Shown here: positions 1 to 8,674 of the stretch, piece after piece | Layout of the letters: every line of letters begins with the position of its first letter | Position numbering within the stretch: the stretch's first letter is position 1 | Notes under the pieces: generated by a model | What the model saw: only the letters and a program-made list of their open reading frames with translations | Told to the model about the DNA's origin: nothing | Databases searched by the model: none | Made by a program: the position numbers and the translations under genes | Assembly: GCA_000992305.1 (NCBI GenBank) | Contig: LBTY01000005.1 | Span: forward strand, 1 to 52,593 | Origin: a candidate division TM6 bacterium GW2011_GWF2_38_10 | GTDB lineage: Bacteria > Babelota > Babeliae > Babelales > RVW-14 | DNA length: 52,593 bases | Reading direction: 5' to 3'

Positions 1-2485
1 TTCCTTTGGTTGTTGTCATTTCAACTAAAGGGGTCATTATGTTCTTCGTAACCATTAAAGAATAGGGTGAAGTAGTAAAATCATACGGATATTTGTAATA
101 AATATACTGGGTTGAACCGTCACTTTGGGTTTGATTTTTTGTAGCCAAGTGGTTATGTAAATTATAGATGTAATTTTCAGTGCTTGTTATAGGATTTTGT
201 CCATTCACGTCATAACGTGTTCGCTCTTCCTTTTCAATATAGTAATTGTAAGTATACTCTTTAAAAGCTGCAGCCAAAATTACCGCATCATAAGCTTCAC
301 AAGCAAATGAATTTCTTAAATCGCACCGTTTGATGTATTGATTAAGTCTTGAAGGATCAGTTCTGTAATAATATCTGGTATCATCAACAGTTTGATTACT
401 CGTATTATATTTTGAAATTCTTACGATTTTCCCTCGTTCTAAATCTTTTTCTGATTTTTGTATATATCTATCTTCTCCGTTGGTAAGCCAACCTATTACC
501 CCGGATCCATCGTCGAAATGACTATTACCATTAATATCAGTATCAAAGTTTGTATAAAGAAATTTTGTATAAGATCCGTCTCCATTTTTCTCTATAACCT
601 CAGAATACCCGATAGGAGAACCTGAAGAATTGAAACTATATGATACAAGGCTGTTTACGGAATTGATATTATAGGAAATTGTATTTTGAGTATCGAAAGT
701 ACATGGTCTATTTGTAATGTTAAAAGTATATTGAGGTAATCCATTCAGCGTGCCACTTGAAAAAAGTCCGCTTGCTGAATTAGTAAAATTTTTAACATAG
801 TAATATGATTTCTCTATAGGATTCGATGTAGAGCTAGCATAACTTTTTATCTCACTAATTCGACAACCTCCAGCAAAGGAAGGTGTAGGGGCATTATCTA
901 AACTAACCCTTGTTGTTGAAACTACTTTTGAATAATCATGAGCTTCCCAATCAAAAGTAGTATATCCTCCTGTTGGATAGTTAATTTGAGTAAGAAGACC
1001 TTTTTTAACAAAGGTTGTGTTTGTATTTCTATCGTTAGTCAGATTTGAATAAGAATGGCCGTCTATATTAACGTTATTAAAATAACCCCAATGGTCTGTA
1101 TAATTACCTCCATATTCAGGAAGGGCATTAATATCATTGTATTGAAAAATGTATTTTTTACCAGTTATAGCTTGTACATCTTTTTCTTCCAGAGAATATA
1201 AACAAAGTCGCTTGTTTGAAGGATTATTATAGGTGAAATTAAAACTCTTAGTTGGATTGAGGTTAAAATCCTGAATTGTTATTGTATTCAGTCGTTCCCA
1301 TTTTATATTATCAATGTTGTTAAGAATAAGTTTTAAACGATTACCATTAGCAGGATTAGTCAGATCTAAATCACTGTTCGGATTTCCATCGTTATCAAAC
1401 TCATACCTTAAGAAGAGTTCTGAATAATTGAGTTCACTAGAAATGCTTGTTGAAAAAACCACTTTTTGATTGAGAGCAGTAATGTCAGTTAAATAAACCG
1501 GGATTATTAACTGTCCCCCATGATAAGCAGTATTAATATAATTTGACGTATAACCGCTATACGACGACCAATCATAGTAACAGTTATAACTTGTTGAAGT
1601 TGAGAAAAATGACAACTTACAAATAGGATAATTTTTGTGATAAGAAAAAGTAATTTCATTACTATTTTTATCTATTATTTTCTTTAGTTGCCATGCGCAT
1701 GCCCACAAGCCCTGTTGGTTCGTATAATTCGCGGCAAATTCTATTGCATCAATATCGTTTGCATTTGTATTCCCAAAAATATATTTTGTACCATCTTCTG
1801 TTGTAAGAGTGAAGCCCATAAACATACGCGATTGTTGAGATATTTGGGGGTTAGGACTAAAATAATGTGATGTAATTTCATTTTCTATGTCAAGGTAACT
1901 AATAAAACCATTTACTTCAATTTTTATATTTTGATCAGAAACGACTTTCCAGCCATCAGAAGTATAAAAGAATTTCCCAGAATAGCTGAGAAAATTGAAA
2001 CTAAATTCATCAGCTTGTGCGTCATATAAATTACCATTACTAATAGAGAAGTGTGTTCTCAGTCTGTCTGACGTATCCCAATCTGATACATTAACTTTTT
2101 CAGCTCCTGAGGTATAACGACCATTAGGATAATAAGCTCCGAAATTAATTTGATCTTCTTCATCAACAAAACCCTTGATCGTTCTATAGATGCTTCCGCC
2201 ACATTGCAGGTTCCATCCAAGTCCCGTCCAACCTGGATGTTCATTTGGTTTTACTAGTGCCGGATGATACTTTAATACAATTGGAAAACTAATGGAACCT
2301 GATTTAACTGTATAAATTGGAACTGAAATATCAGGAGTGCCTGTAAATAAATTAACAGGTATCTCTCCAAACACTCCAAGGCTCGCTGTATTTGGACTTT
2401 CTATTGAAGGCACACCAGTAGCAGTTTGTGAAAATGTATTCAATGCAATTAAAAGTATTGCAACAGTTAATAGAATGTTCTTCAT
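1..2485 (-). CDS. Rhs/YD-repeat-like secreted surface protein, 3' end outside window
   Basis: The reading frame is open from an ATG at 2485 to the window edge, so the C-terminus is missing. The N-terminus (MKNILLTVAILLIALNTFSQ) is a typical Bacteroidota signal peptide. It is followed by a conserved start of Rhs-type proteins: spacing such as SIESPNTASLGVFGEIPVNL, then KYHPALVKPNEHPGWTGLGW and CGGSIYRTIKG. The visible 828 residues are rich in Tyr, Asn, Ser and Thr, as expected for a beta-rich extracellular shell. Proteins of this family are large secreted or surface proteins and often carry a variable toxin-like tip; the tip would lie off the window. It sits 15 bp downstream of the T9SS gene on the same strand. 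Family assignment is from motif memory. Its relation to the rest of the contig is doubtful (see the junction at about 5.25 kb). Confidence 0.75.
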   Translation of the reverse strand, partial: MKNILLTVAILLIALNTFSQTATGVPSIESPNTASLGVFGEIPVNLFTGTPDISVPIYTVKSGSISFPIVLKYHPALVKPNEHPGWTGLGWNLQCGGSIYRTIKGFVDEEDQINFGAYYPNGRYTSGAEKVNVSDWDTSDRLRTHFSISNGNLYDAQADEFSFNFLSYSGKFFYTSDGWKVVSDQNIKIEVNGFISYLDIENEITSHYFSPNPQISQQSRMFMGFTLTTEDGTKYIFGNTNANDIDAIEFAANYTNQQGLWACAWQLKKIIDKNSNEITFSYHKNYPICKLSFFSTSTSYNCYYDWSSYSGYTSNYINTAYHGGQLIIPVYLTDITALNQKVVFSTSISSELNYSELFLRYEFDNDGNPNSDLDLTNPANGNRLKLILNNIDNIKWERLNTITIQDFNLNPTKSFNFTYNNPSNKRLCLYSLEEKDVQAITGKKYIFQYNDINALPEYGGNYTDHWGYFNNVNIDGHSYSNLTNDRNTNTTFVKKGLLTQINYPTGGYTTFDWEAHDYSKVVSTTRVSLDNAPTPSFAGGCRISEIKSYASSTSNPIEKSYYYVKNFTNSASGLFSSGTLNGLPQYTFNITNRPCTFDTQNTISYNINSVNSLVSYSFNSSGSPIGYSEVIEKNGDGSYTKFLYTNFDTDINGNSHFDDGSGVIGWLTNGEDRYIQKSEKDLERGKIVRISKYNTSNQTVDDTRYYYRTDPSRLNQYIKRCDLRNSFACEAYDAVILAAAFKEYTYNYYIEKEERTRYDVNGQNPITSTENYIYNLHNHLATKNQTQSDGSTQYIYYKYPYDFTTSPYSLMVTKNIMTPLVEMTTTKG

Positions 2486-2500
2486 TGTTGTTTTATTTTA

Positions 2501-4360
2501 TTATTTTACAATCACTTTTTCGATTTTATAATATCCGTTACCGGATATTTCGACCAGGTAAACACCATGGGTCTGTGCGCTCAGATCAATGCTTTGCACC
2601 GATGTGGAGCCGGTACTGCCCGGGTAGTTTCTTTCGAGCACAATTTGCCCGGAGGCACTGTAAACTTTTAGTTTGGCGCCGTCTATTGGGAATCCTTCGC
2701 CTGCCTGCCAGTGTACCTGCCCATTGGTGATGGTGGGGTATAGCTTAAAGGTAGCCAATTGCCCCTCGTTTGTTAATGGTTTCTCTCCCGGAATAGTAGC
2801 GCTTTTGGTAGTGCTTAGGCTTATTTGCCCGTAGCAGGTACAACCATATTTATCCACGGCCTCCACCATATAGCTGTTGCCAAATTTGGCATCAACGTTT
2901 CGCGCAAAGCCCAGGTTGTTGTCCCATTTGTACGAAGTGTAGCCTTCGGCTGCGGCAAGCTGGTAAGTTGTTTCGCCTTTTTTATCCGTTTGTGCTTTTG
3001 CTTCTATTTTAATGGCTTCCTTGGCACCGCAGTTTTCGTAGCGGGCCACAAACACATCGTAACTTCCACGGGTTTTGATAGTGTTGCCTCCGGCTTTGAT
3101 GGTTTCCTTAAACTGACCAAGCAAATACACACCGGCCTCAGAGGTTATTGCTGCACATGGGAAATCGTTGTGTACCCCGCCAATAGAAAGAGCGGTCAAT
3201 TGTTTTTGCGACTCAGCCTCGTAGGATACCAGGAACAGGTCGCTGCCCAGCTCATTTCCACGCAATTTTTCGCTACCTGCTTTTAAAATATCAGAATAGC
3301 TACCGGTAAGCATCACCTGCTTGCCCGAAACCGACAAATCCAAAGGCAGGTCGTCGGCCCCGCCGCCAACTGTCCAAACCGATTTTTCATTGGTCTTTGT
3401 CGAAAGGGTAACCATCACAATGTCGCTTTGCCCTTTGGCAAAAAGGGTATCGGCTCCGTTCAGGCAGTAGTATTTAAATTTGGCAGCGATCCACAGTTTT
3501 TCTCCTGCTTCTTTTATCGAAACAGGAACCAATTCGATCCCTTTTAATAAAATGTTTTCAGCATTTCGTTTTTCGCCGTTATCGAAGGAAGTTACAAACA
3601 GATTGTTGTACGAAACCGAGTTCATTCCGGCAATGGAATCGGCAATACTAGAGGTGATCCCGGCTACATAAAGTTTGTTGCCCTCGCCCAATACACTGCT
3701 GTAATAACGGCTGGTTTTTGGCTTTGCCAGTTTCTGAACCGCCTTTTCTTTCCCGTTCTTTTTAACCGAAACCATAAAGGCGTTTTCACCCTCTTCGGCT
3801 GTAAATTTTTCTCCGCCAACAAGCAAACCCTGGGTGTACCAGCCGGTAAGGAAAATTGTGCCTTTGTGGTCGGTTTCGAGGCTGCTGATGGTAAGCTCGC
3901 CAGGACTACTGATAGTTTGCGTGTGAATTAAACTCCCATCGTCGGCAAACCAGCCAACCATGTAATTCACCACCCCTGTTGAATCGATTTTGCGCCCCTG
4001 CAACTCGAACGGGCCATAAAACTTGGTTACCAATACCATGTAATCATCGTAAGCGGCCAGTTGAGCAAAGTCGCTTTTAGGGCCGCCAAAGGTAAAAGCG
4101 CCAATCAGCTCACCACTATCCGAATATTTTGCCGAAAATACATCGGTAAGACCTTTCGAATAGTAGGTGGCTTTACCAATTTTTATTGAATCGGAAAACG
4201 TACCGGCAATTACCACTTCACCCTTGGGTGTTACGGCCATGGCGTTGGCCATGTCCCATTCGGGCCCGCCCAGGCTGTTGATCCACACTGGTACCATTTG
4301 CTGTGCCTGTACTTGCAGACCCAACATCGCTAAAATAAATAACCACAATAACTGTTTCAT
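2501..4360 (-). CDS. secreted beta-propeller-like protein with T9SS type A sorting tail
   Basis: A 619-residue protein with a signal peptide ending near QVQAQ (residue ~20). The body has recurring units of the type 'G.F.DSI.IG....Y.KG..DVF.AKY...G' that resemble SBBP/beta-propeller repeats. The last ~85 residues (from about FKLYPT) match the type IX secretion C-terminal sorting domain: KLKVYSASGQIVLERNYPG, then GVYLVEISGNGYYKIEKVIVK-like ending. Such tails direct export through the type IX secretion system and surface anchoring, which is confined to Bacteroidota. Ligand and function are unknown. Nothing in the AT-rich remainder of the window suggests a T9SS, which supports a foreign or misassembled origin for this segment. 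Confidence 0.85.
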   Translation of the reverse strand: MKQLLWLFILAMLGLQVQAQQMVPVWINSLGGPEWDMANAMAVTPKGEVVIAGTFSDSIKIGKATYYSKGLTDVFSAKYSDSGELIGAFTFGGPKSDFAQLAAYDDYMVLVTKFYGPFELQGRKIDSTGVVNYMVGWFADDGSLIHTQTISSPGELTISSLETDHKGTIFLTGWYTQGLLVGGEKFTAEEGENAFMVSVKKNGKEKAVQKLAKPKTSRYYSSVLGEGNKLYVAGITSSIADSIAGMNSVSYNNLFVTSFDNGEKRNAENILLKGIELVPVSIKEAGEKLWIAAKFKYYCLNGADTLFAKGQSDIVMVTLSTKTNEKSVWTVGGGADDLPLDLSVSGKQVMLTGSYSDILKAGSEKLRGNELGSDLFLVSYEAESQKQLTALSIGGVHNDFPCAAITSEAGVYLLGQFKETIKAGGNTIKTRGSYDVFVARYENCGAKEAIKIEAKAQTDKKGETTYQLAAAEGYTSYKWDNNLGFARNVDAKFGNSYMVEAVDKYGCTCYGQISLSTTKSATIPGEKPLTNEGQLATFKLYPTITNGQVHWQAGEGFPIDGAKLKVYSASGQIVLERNYPGSTGSTSVQSIDLSAQTHGVYLVEISGNGYYKIEKVIVK

Positions 4361-4396
4361 GATAAATTGATTTTAAAATATGAACTACTTTGGTTA

Positions 4397-4427
4397 ATCC
4401 TGACAGGTTTTTGAAACCTGTCAGGAT
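4397..4427. repeat. perfect inverted repeat between Bacteroidota genes
   Basis: The arms ATCCTGACAGGTTT and AAACCTGTCAGGAT are perfectly complementary (14 bp) around a 3-nt loop. This dispersed palindrome type (CCTGACAGGTTT...) is, from memory, very common between genes in Bacteroidota genomes. It has no strong T tract, so it may be an interspersed element and not a simple terminator. The following 100 bp hold short imperfect CTTTAAA/GCTTTGG(C/T)GA repeats. Confidence 0.7.
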
Positions 4428-4534
4428 TTGATAAAATTTGGACCCTTGCTTTAGAGGCATCGTTTAAAGGCTTTAACGGCCCCCGTTAAACGCTTTGGCG
4501 ACACCCTTTAAAAGCTTTGGTGAAACCTGCCATT

Positions 4535-5242
4535 TTATCGCCGGCTTTCAACTACGGTTAGCGGGCTCAACAAAGCACCTGCCTTGGCTTCTTTTCCCTT
4601 GTTAATCACTACCCTTACCTCGAGCTTATATTCACCGGGCATCAATGGCGGTACCAGGAAATCGAGTTGCGACGGTTTATTGTGCACCACAGTAGTAACC
4701 TTTGTTTCGGCGCCATTGGTGTCAATCAGGTAAATACCCTGCACCAGATCGGCAGCATCGTATTTCAGTCGACTTCCGCGTATCCGGGCTATGTTTCCGG
4801 GAGTAAGCTGTTCGTTTCGGGTATCACTTCCAAAATCGTTGAGGTACTCAATGTCTGGTTTAGGTGAAGCGCCTTTCACTTTTTCTACATTTACCTGCGA
4901 CCCAACCTCACGCAACCGTGGACCTGCGGAAATGTTAATCTTTACAGAATGGCTGGCAGGGTTGAAGGATTGATCGGCGCCATAGAAAACACCTTTTATT
5001 GAAGGTGAGAGGTTGAAAATCGGGGTATTGATTGCGTATCCTTCTTTCAGTAGTTGAACAATTGCAGCAGAATACTCTTCATTAACCGATAGGGCTTCGG
5101 CCCTTGTGACTGTAGAACCGCGACCAATCATCAGGTCAATTACATCTTCCTGCGTTTTGCTTGGCAGGTCTTGTACCACGGCCATGTAATCATTTGGGTC
5201 ACTGGTCAGGTGGTTTTCGAACAGGGCAAATTTGAGTGTCAT
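4535..5242 (-). CDS. DNA-binding-domain/DUF4469-type protein (Bacteroidota)
   Basis: About 235 residues from the ATG at 5242 (MTLKFALFENHLTSDPNDYM). The N-terminal half (~120 residues: AVVQDLPSKTQEDVIDLMIG, VTRAEALSVNEEYSAAIVQL, then GYAINTPIFNLSPSIKGVFY) matches the IHF/HU-like DNA-binding domain found in many Bacteroidota. The C-terminal half (LTPGNIARIRGSRLKYD, LDFLVPPLMPGEYKLEVR) matches DUF4469. These proteins are usually 220-260 aa and uncharacterised. I chose 5242 as the start because family members begin with this motif. An in-frame extension upstream to 5317 exists but lies in, or beyond, the junction with the AT-rich DNA and is probably not native to this gene. Confidence 0.75.
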   Translation of the reverse strand: MTLKFALFENHLTSDPNDYMAVVQDLPSKTQEDVIDLMIGRGSTVTRAEALSVNEEYSAAIVQLLKEGYAINTPIFNLSPSIKGVFYGADQSFNPASHSVKINISAGPRLREVGSQVNVEKVKGASPKPDIEYLNDFGSDTRNEQLTPGNIARIRGSRLKYDAADLVQGIYLIDTNGAETKVTTVVHNKPSQLDFLVPPLMPGEYKLEVRVVINKGKEAKAGALLSPLTVVESRR

Positions 5243-5330
5243 AATTTTTATAAAGGCCTTGTGTTGTCGTTTGTGCGTATCTTTTGGGTTCATGAGTACT
5301 GTCCTTTCCTTTTTCAAAGCTATTTCTCCT
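5243..5330. other. probable junction between Bacteroidota and Dependentiae-like DNA
   Basis: On the minus strand this interval reads as a good ribosome site (AAGGAG), a TTG start and about 25 codons (LKKERTVLMNPKDTHKRQHK...) running in frame into the DUF4469 gene. It looks like the first codons of an unrelated gene abruptly joined to the Bacteroidota gene. Immediately to the right lie a terminator and a gene in the AT-rich style of the rest of the window. The exact breakpoint cannot be fixed by eye. Confidence 0.6.
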
Positions 5331-5379
5331 TGATTTTAGGATACCAAAATTGGATCTGTGCCCGCAAGAAAATGAAAAA

Positions 5380-5407
5380 ACGCACAACGGTGGTGGCCGT
5401 TGTGCGT
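5380..5407 (-). terminator. intrinsic terminator after the low-complexity protein gene
   Basis: Perfect 11-bp stem ACGCACAACGG / CCGTTGTGCGT with a 6-nt loop. Read on the minus strand it is followed by TTTTTTC, and it lies 34 bp past the stop codon of the gene at 5442-7196. It shows that the AT-rich genome already begins to the right of about 5.37 kb. Confidence 0.8.
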
Positions 5408-5441
5408 AAAAGGAGATGCGTTGCGTTTTTAGTGCTATGGT

Positions 5442-7196
5442 TTAGGGGGTGCTACTCGGGCTTGGGGGAGTTGTTATGCTAGGGCTACCAGTTGTGGTTG
5501 TGGGTGTCGTAGTTTTTTTGGGTTCTGTTTTTTCTCCAAAAAAATTGAGTATTTCTTCGGTTTTTTTATCTTTATCTGTATCTGTGGATTTTGTGTTCTT
5601 TATAACATTTTTCCAAAGCGCTAGCTCTTGTTTTTTAAGTTGTTCTTTTTTTGCTTCTCGTTCTTGCATACTCAATGACTTAAGTTTTTTGCTGCGTTCT
5701 ATAAAGCGACTATGAAGCTCATTAAAATCATCTAGGTTTACATCTTTTTTGGTGGCAAGGTATCGAAGATCTTTTTGTAATTTTTGTGATGCTTCAAGAA
5801 TATCGTGTTCATGCCTTTTTTGGGGGTCTTGTTTTTTTGATCGTTTTTTATTTTTGTCTTTTCTATCTATTGAATAAGATAATTGTGGAGATTTTTTTGT
5901 TGAAGATGTTGTATCAAAAGAACTTGGGCTTTTGCTACTTTTTGAAAAACTGTCATATGATTTTCCTGAGCCGTGGTATGAAGGAGCGCTATAACTTGAT
6001 CCTGAATATGATGGGCGGCGTGTTGAGGGGCTTGCCTGACCATAGCTACTTGGGCTATAACGACGACCAGATGATCCATAACCGCCAAATGTCCCTTGGC
6101 GGCGGCCGCTGTCAGATTTTCTTTTTGTTTCAGCTGCTTTTTCACGTTCGGCTCGTTTTTTTTGTGCTGTTTCTATGGCTTTTTTTACTTCTTCGCCTTT
6201 ATATAATTCGTTAAGATCGTTATAAATAGGAGTAACGAAGGTTTCAAAAAACGTCATAATTTTTTGTTCTAGATCATTTTGGAGTGATGGCTTGAGTTTG
6301 GGGTGAGCCGTTTGTTTGAGAGGGGTGTTGGACTGTTTTTTTTCGATAGGAGTTATTTTTGTGTTATTTTTTTTAGGATTATTTTTGGGGGGTAAAGCAT
6401 TTGTTCCGCGAGGTTTGCGCTTTTCTTTGCTGATCAGTGGTTTTTTTTCTAACGTGATTGATGGTTTTGGTTCTTTGGCTCGAGCTTGTAGTATATCATC
6501 TTGTTGTTGTTGGATTGCTTCTTGTTGTTGTGCTTGAGTTTCTAGGTTCTTGTTTAAATCACGTATTTTTTCAAGGGCATTGAGCATATTTATTCGCAAT
6601 GCGGTTCCTGGTTTAGCTTTGGAAGGCATTGTTGTTTTTTTGCCTGGTTCTGCGGGCTGTACGTATGGAACAAGGGTAGAATACATTTTTTTGCTCACCA
6701 GCGATCCTAAGGTAACGCCAAGCGTGTCTACTTTTTCCATGCTGTTCTGAATAAACTCTTTAAGGCTTGGCGAGCAATGAGGGAGTTCTTGAACTCGGCT
6801 TACCAGCATGTAGAGTTCCTTGATTAATGATGAAATAATGCTATTAAATGCATTGATTGAATCTTGTGTGAGCTTGGTGGTTGATTGCCGCCCTCCGGTC
6901 TTGATGGTGATGGTGTCGGGATTTAAAAAAAGGTCTTCAAGACTTCTCTTTTTTTGTGGCTCTTGTTGTGTGATACTGGGTTGAGGTGTTGAGGATGCTT
7001 TTGTGGAAGTTGCTGGGGCAAATGTTTTATTGTCTGCGTGGTCGTCGTTAACTGTTTCGATGTCGCGCATAAACGCATCGAAGTCAAAATCTTTAAAAAG
7101 ATCGTCAAAAATGTTTTGACCATTGAGTGCAATATTCGGTATAGTAATGCAACTTACGATATAACAAAGAATACGCATGAACCGTAGCCTGCTCAT
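5442..7196 (-). CDS. secreted low-complexity, coiled-coil protein with Tyr/Ser/Gly-rich segment
   Basis: 584 residues of unknown function. The N-terminus (MRILCYIVSCITIPNIALNG, after six extra residues) is a signal peptide. Residues ~30-210 are mixed helical and Thr/Ser-rich. Residues ~195-300 are Gln-rich then Lys/Pro-rich. Residues ~360-430 are a striking low-complexity tract with repeated [G/S]Y[G/S] units (GGYGSSGRRYSPSSYG, SYSGSSYSAPSYHGSG). A charged helical region (~450-550) follows, and the protein ends in a Thr/Pro/Ser tail. I recognise no enzyme family. Possible roles such as an envelope scaffold or a host-directed protein are inference only. It stands alone on the minus strand and ends at the terminator at 5380-5407. 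Start may be 7196 or 7178. Confidence 0.75.
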   Translation of the reverse strand: MSRLRFMRILCYIVSCITIPNIALNGQNIFDDLFKDFDFDAFMRDIETVNDDHADNKTFAPATSTKASSTPQPSITQQEPQKKRSLEDLFLNPDTITIKTGGRQSTTKLTQDSINAFNSIISSLIKELYMLVSRVQELPHCSPSLKEFIQNSMEKVDTLGVTLGSLVSKKMYSTLVPYVQPAEPGKKTTMPSKAKPGTALRINMLNALEKIRDLNKNLETQAQQQEAIQQQQDDILQARAKEPKPSITLEKKPLISKEKRKPRGTNALPPKNNPKKNNTKITPIEKKQSNTPLKQTAHPKLKPSLQNDLEQKIMTFFETFVTPIYNDLNELYKGEEVKKAIETAQKKRAEREKAAETKRKSDSGRRQGTFGGYGSSGRRYSPSSYGQASPSTRRPSYSGSSYSAPSYHGSGKSYDSFSKSSKSPSSFDTTSSTKKSPQLSYSIDRKDKNKKRSKKQDPQKRHEHDILEASQKLQKDLRYLATKKDVNLDDFNELHSRFIERSKKLKSLSMQEREAKKEQLKKQELALWKNVIKNTKSTDTDKDKKTEEILNFFGEKTEPKKTTTPTTTTGSPSITTPPSPSSTP

Positions 7197-7259
7197 AATC
7201 TACTCCCGGGTTGAAGGAATATTAGAATTTATTACTATGATGGGTTAGTGTAAAAAGGT

Positions 7260-7559
7260 ATGAAAAAGAGAGTCAATTATTTAAAAAGAAACTCTGGTTT
7301 TATTGTTATCGACGCTGTTTTCTCATTTTTGTTGCTGGGCTTTTTTGTCATGGTGCTTGCGCGCGGGATGCATTATTACTGTGTTGCAGGTGCAACGTGG
7401 ATTGGCCAGCAGCAGTGCCTTGATGATGCGCTTAATCAGCTCTACACAAAGCAGCTTCGAGCGCGTCAGACGCTGGTAACCCGGCGAACTTTTTTTGCTA
7501 TTGAACGTGAGCGTCGTGTTGTTGGTGGGGAGGTGGTACGTGTGAGGATCGTGGGATGA
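7260..7559 (+). CDS. pseudopilin-like small protein (type IV pilin N-terminus)
   Basis: 99 residues. A basic leader (MKKRVNYLKRNSG) ends in Gly and is followed by FIVIDAVFSFLLLGFFVMVL, which has the shape of a prepilin peptidase site plus the hydrophobic alpha-1 helix of type IV pilins and type II secretion pseudopilins. The usual Glu at mature position 5 is replaced by Asp. The C-terminal half is short and basic, so it would be a minor pilin/pseudopilin. The stop overlaps the next gene's start (ATGA, 4 bp), which indicates translational coupling in a three-gene operon (7260-8570). Such minor pilins normally prime pilus or competence pseudopilus assembly in the inner membrane; the specific system is not determined here. 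Confidence 0.6.
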   Translation: MKKRVNYLKRNSGFIVIDAVFSFLLLGFFVMVLARGMHYYCVAGATWIGQQQCLDDALNQLYTKQLRARQTLVTRRTFFAIERERRVVGGEVVRVRIVG

Positions 7560-8083
7560 AGCATCAAGGATATACGCTTGTGAGTGTTTTGGTATATTGT
7601 GCATTGCTGGCCATCTTAAGTTGGTTATCCGGAAGTTTTTCGGTATTGTTTATTCGGAGTATGCAGACGGCGTTTATACAGCAACAGCATGCGTTGGAGA
7701 TGGTGGTTATTCAGGATCTTATACGAAAGGATTGTTCGTGTGCGAGTCCCTTTTTGTCAGATTGGGACGCTTCACAGTGTAGGTTTAAACAATTAACCTC
7801 TGATGGTCAAGGTAAGCTGCTCGAGTCATGGGTGGCTTTTTCGGTGCAAAAAGGGGTTTTTCGGCGGCGGCATGGAATGTGGTATAGTGCTACGCGCCGC
7901 TGGGAACGGTCGTGCTGGTCTTTTTTTAATTATGCATGTGCATCATGTTCTATGGTGGTGCAGTATGACACGCGGCCTGGGGTGCCGCCGGGTATGGTGG
8001 CAAGTGTAGAAGTTGTTGTTACATGGGCCGATGGGCGGCGCGTGGTATGTGTGATTCCTTTAGAAAATCATATTATTATGTGA
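7556..8083 (+). CDS. pseudopilin-like protein (PulJ/ComGF-like position)
   Basis: 175 residues. The N-terminus MKHQGYTLVSVLVYCALLAI has a short leader ending in Gly before a hydrophobic helix, like a minor prepilin (compare GFTLVE...). Mature position 5 is Ser instead of Glu. Minor pseudopilins lacking Glu5 (the GspK group) are known. The remainder has a beta-rich, Trp-rich look with several Cys residues (CSCAS, CASCS). It overlaps the preceding pseudopilin-like gene by 4 bp and is followed 13 bp later by a third membrane-anchored gene. Assignment is by N-terminal architecture and context; no family was confirmed. Confidence 0.55.
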   Translation: MKHQGYTLVSVLVYCALLAILSWLSGSFSVLFIRSMQTAFIQQQHALEMVVIQDLIRKDCSCASPFLSDWDASQCRFKQLTSDGQGKLLESWVAFSVQKGVFRRRHGMWYSATRRWERSCWSFFNYACASCSMVVQYDTRPGVPPGMVASVEVVVTWADGRRVVCVIPLENHIIM

Positions 8084-8096
8084 TTGGCGAGGTTTT

Positions 8097-8570
8097 GTGA
8101 AAAAAGGGAATGTGCGGCGCCATTGTTCAGTAGGGAGTGGGGTGCTGATTATTTTTATGATGATTGGTGGGCTTGCATTGTTGTATGGACACTGGATGCA
8201 GCAGCTTGGATGGATGCAGGAGTCTGCGCAGCTTCGGGTGCAGCGATGGCAGCAGGTGTGCTATATGCGAGCGGTTCGTCTGCGTGTGGCGTCGTGGGTA
8301 AAAGAACATTATGCTGTTTTGCATGAGCGGTTTTCTCAATCGATTGATCCAGTAAGAATTCCATGGCCAAAACCTAGTGAATGGCCCGATGCTGAGATTG
8401 TTGTGGTTGCAACGCCGTGCACATCGGACGATAGTCGGAAGGGAGTCTCTCTTCATATTCTGTGTTACCGTGGTACTCAGCGGCGCTTAGTATGCTCAGC
8501 GCGATGTTTTTGTAGTTATGTACAGTACGAAGCGAAATCCGTTTTTTTAATTACTCATGTTGCAGATTGA
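8097..8570 (+). CDS. membrane-anchored protein of the pseudopilin-like operon
   Basis: 157 residues starting at GTG 8097 (MKKGNVRRHCSVGSGVLIIF); a GAGG-like ribosome site lies just upstream. A basic leader, then a Gly-containing hydrophobic helix (SGVLIIFMMIGGLALLYG), resembles the third minor pseudopilin-like protein of type IV pilus or competence operons. The rest is an Arg/Gln-rich helix followed by a Cys-rich C-terminal part (CTSDD..., LVCSARCFCSYV). It is the last gene of the operon starting at 7260. Function is inferred only from position and topology. Confidence 0.5.
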   Translation: MKKGNVRRHCSVGSGVLIIFMMIGGLALLYGHWMQQLGWMQESAQLRVQRWQQVCYMRAVRLRVASWVKEHYAVLHERFSQSIDPVRIPWPKPSEWPDAEIVVVATPCTSDDSRKGVSLHILCYRGTQRRLVCSARCFCSYVQYEAKSVFLITHVAD

Positions 8571-8603
8571 TTATTTAATAATATTCTATTTGAAAATAAA
8601 CAA

Positions 8604-8631
8604 TTGCATTGTTTTTAATTCTTGCTATACT
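8604..8631 (+). promoter_or_regulatory. sigma-70-type promoter of the 8675 gene
   Basis: TTGCAT (-35), 16-bp spacer, TATACT (-10), with a TGC extension just before the -10. It lies about 40 bp upstream of the strong ribosome site GAGGAGG of the following gene. Confidence 0.6.
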
Positions 8632-8674
8632 TGGGGTAGTGTGGTGAGTTCGTTCCTTTATGAGGAGGTTTTTT

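Noticed and set aside
4218..4460. 80-codon ORF overlapping the start of the T9SS gene
   Set aside because: Shadow in another frame of a gene with clear domains, running through the palindrome.
5171..5482. 103-codon plus-strand ORF across the junction
   Set aside because: Runs antisense through the DUF4469 start and the terminator hairpin; no coding signs.
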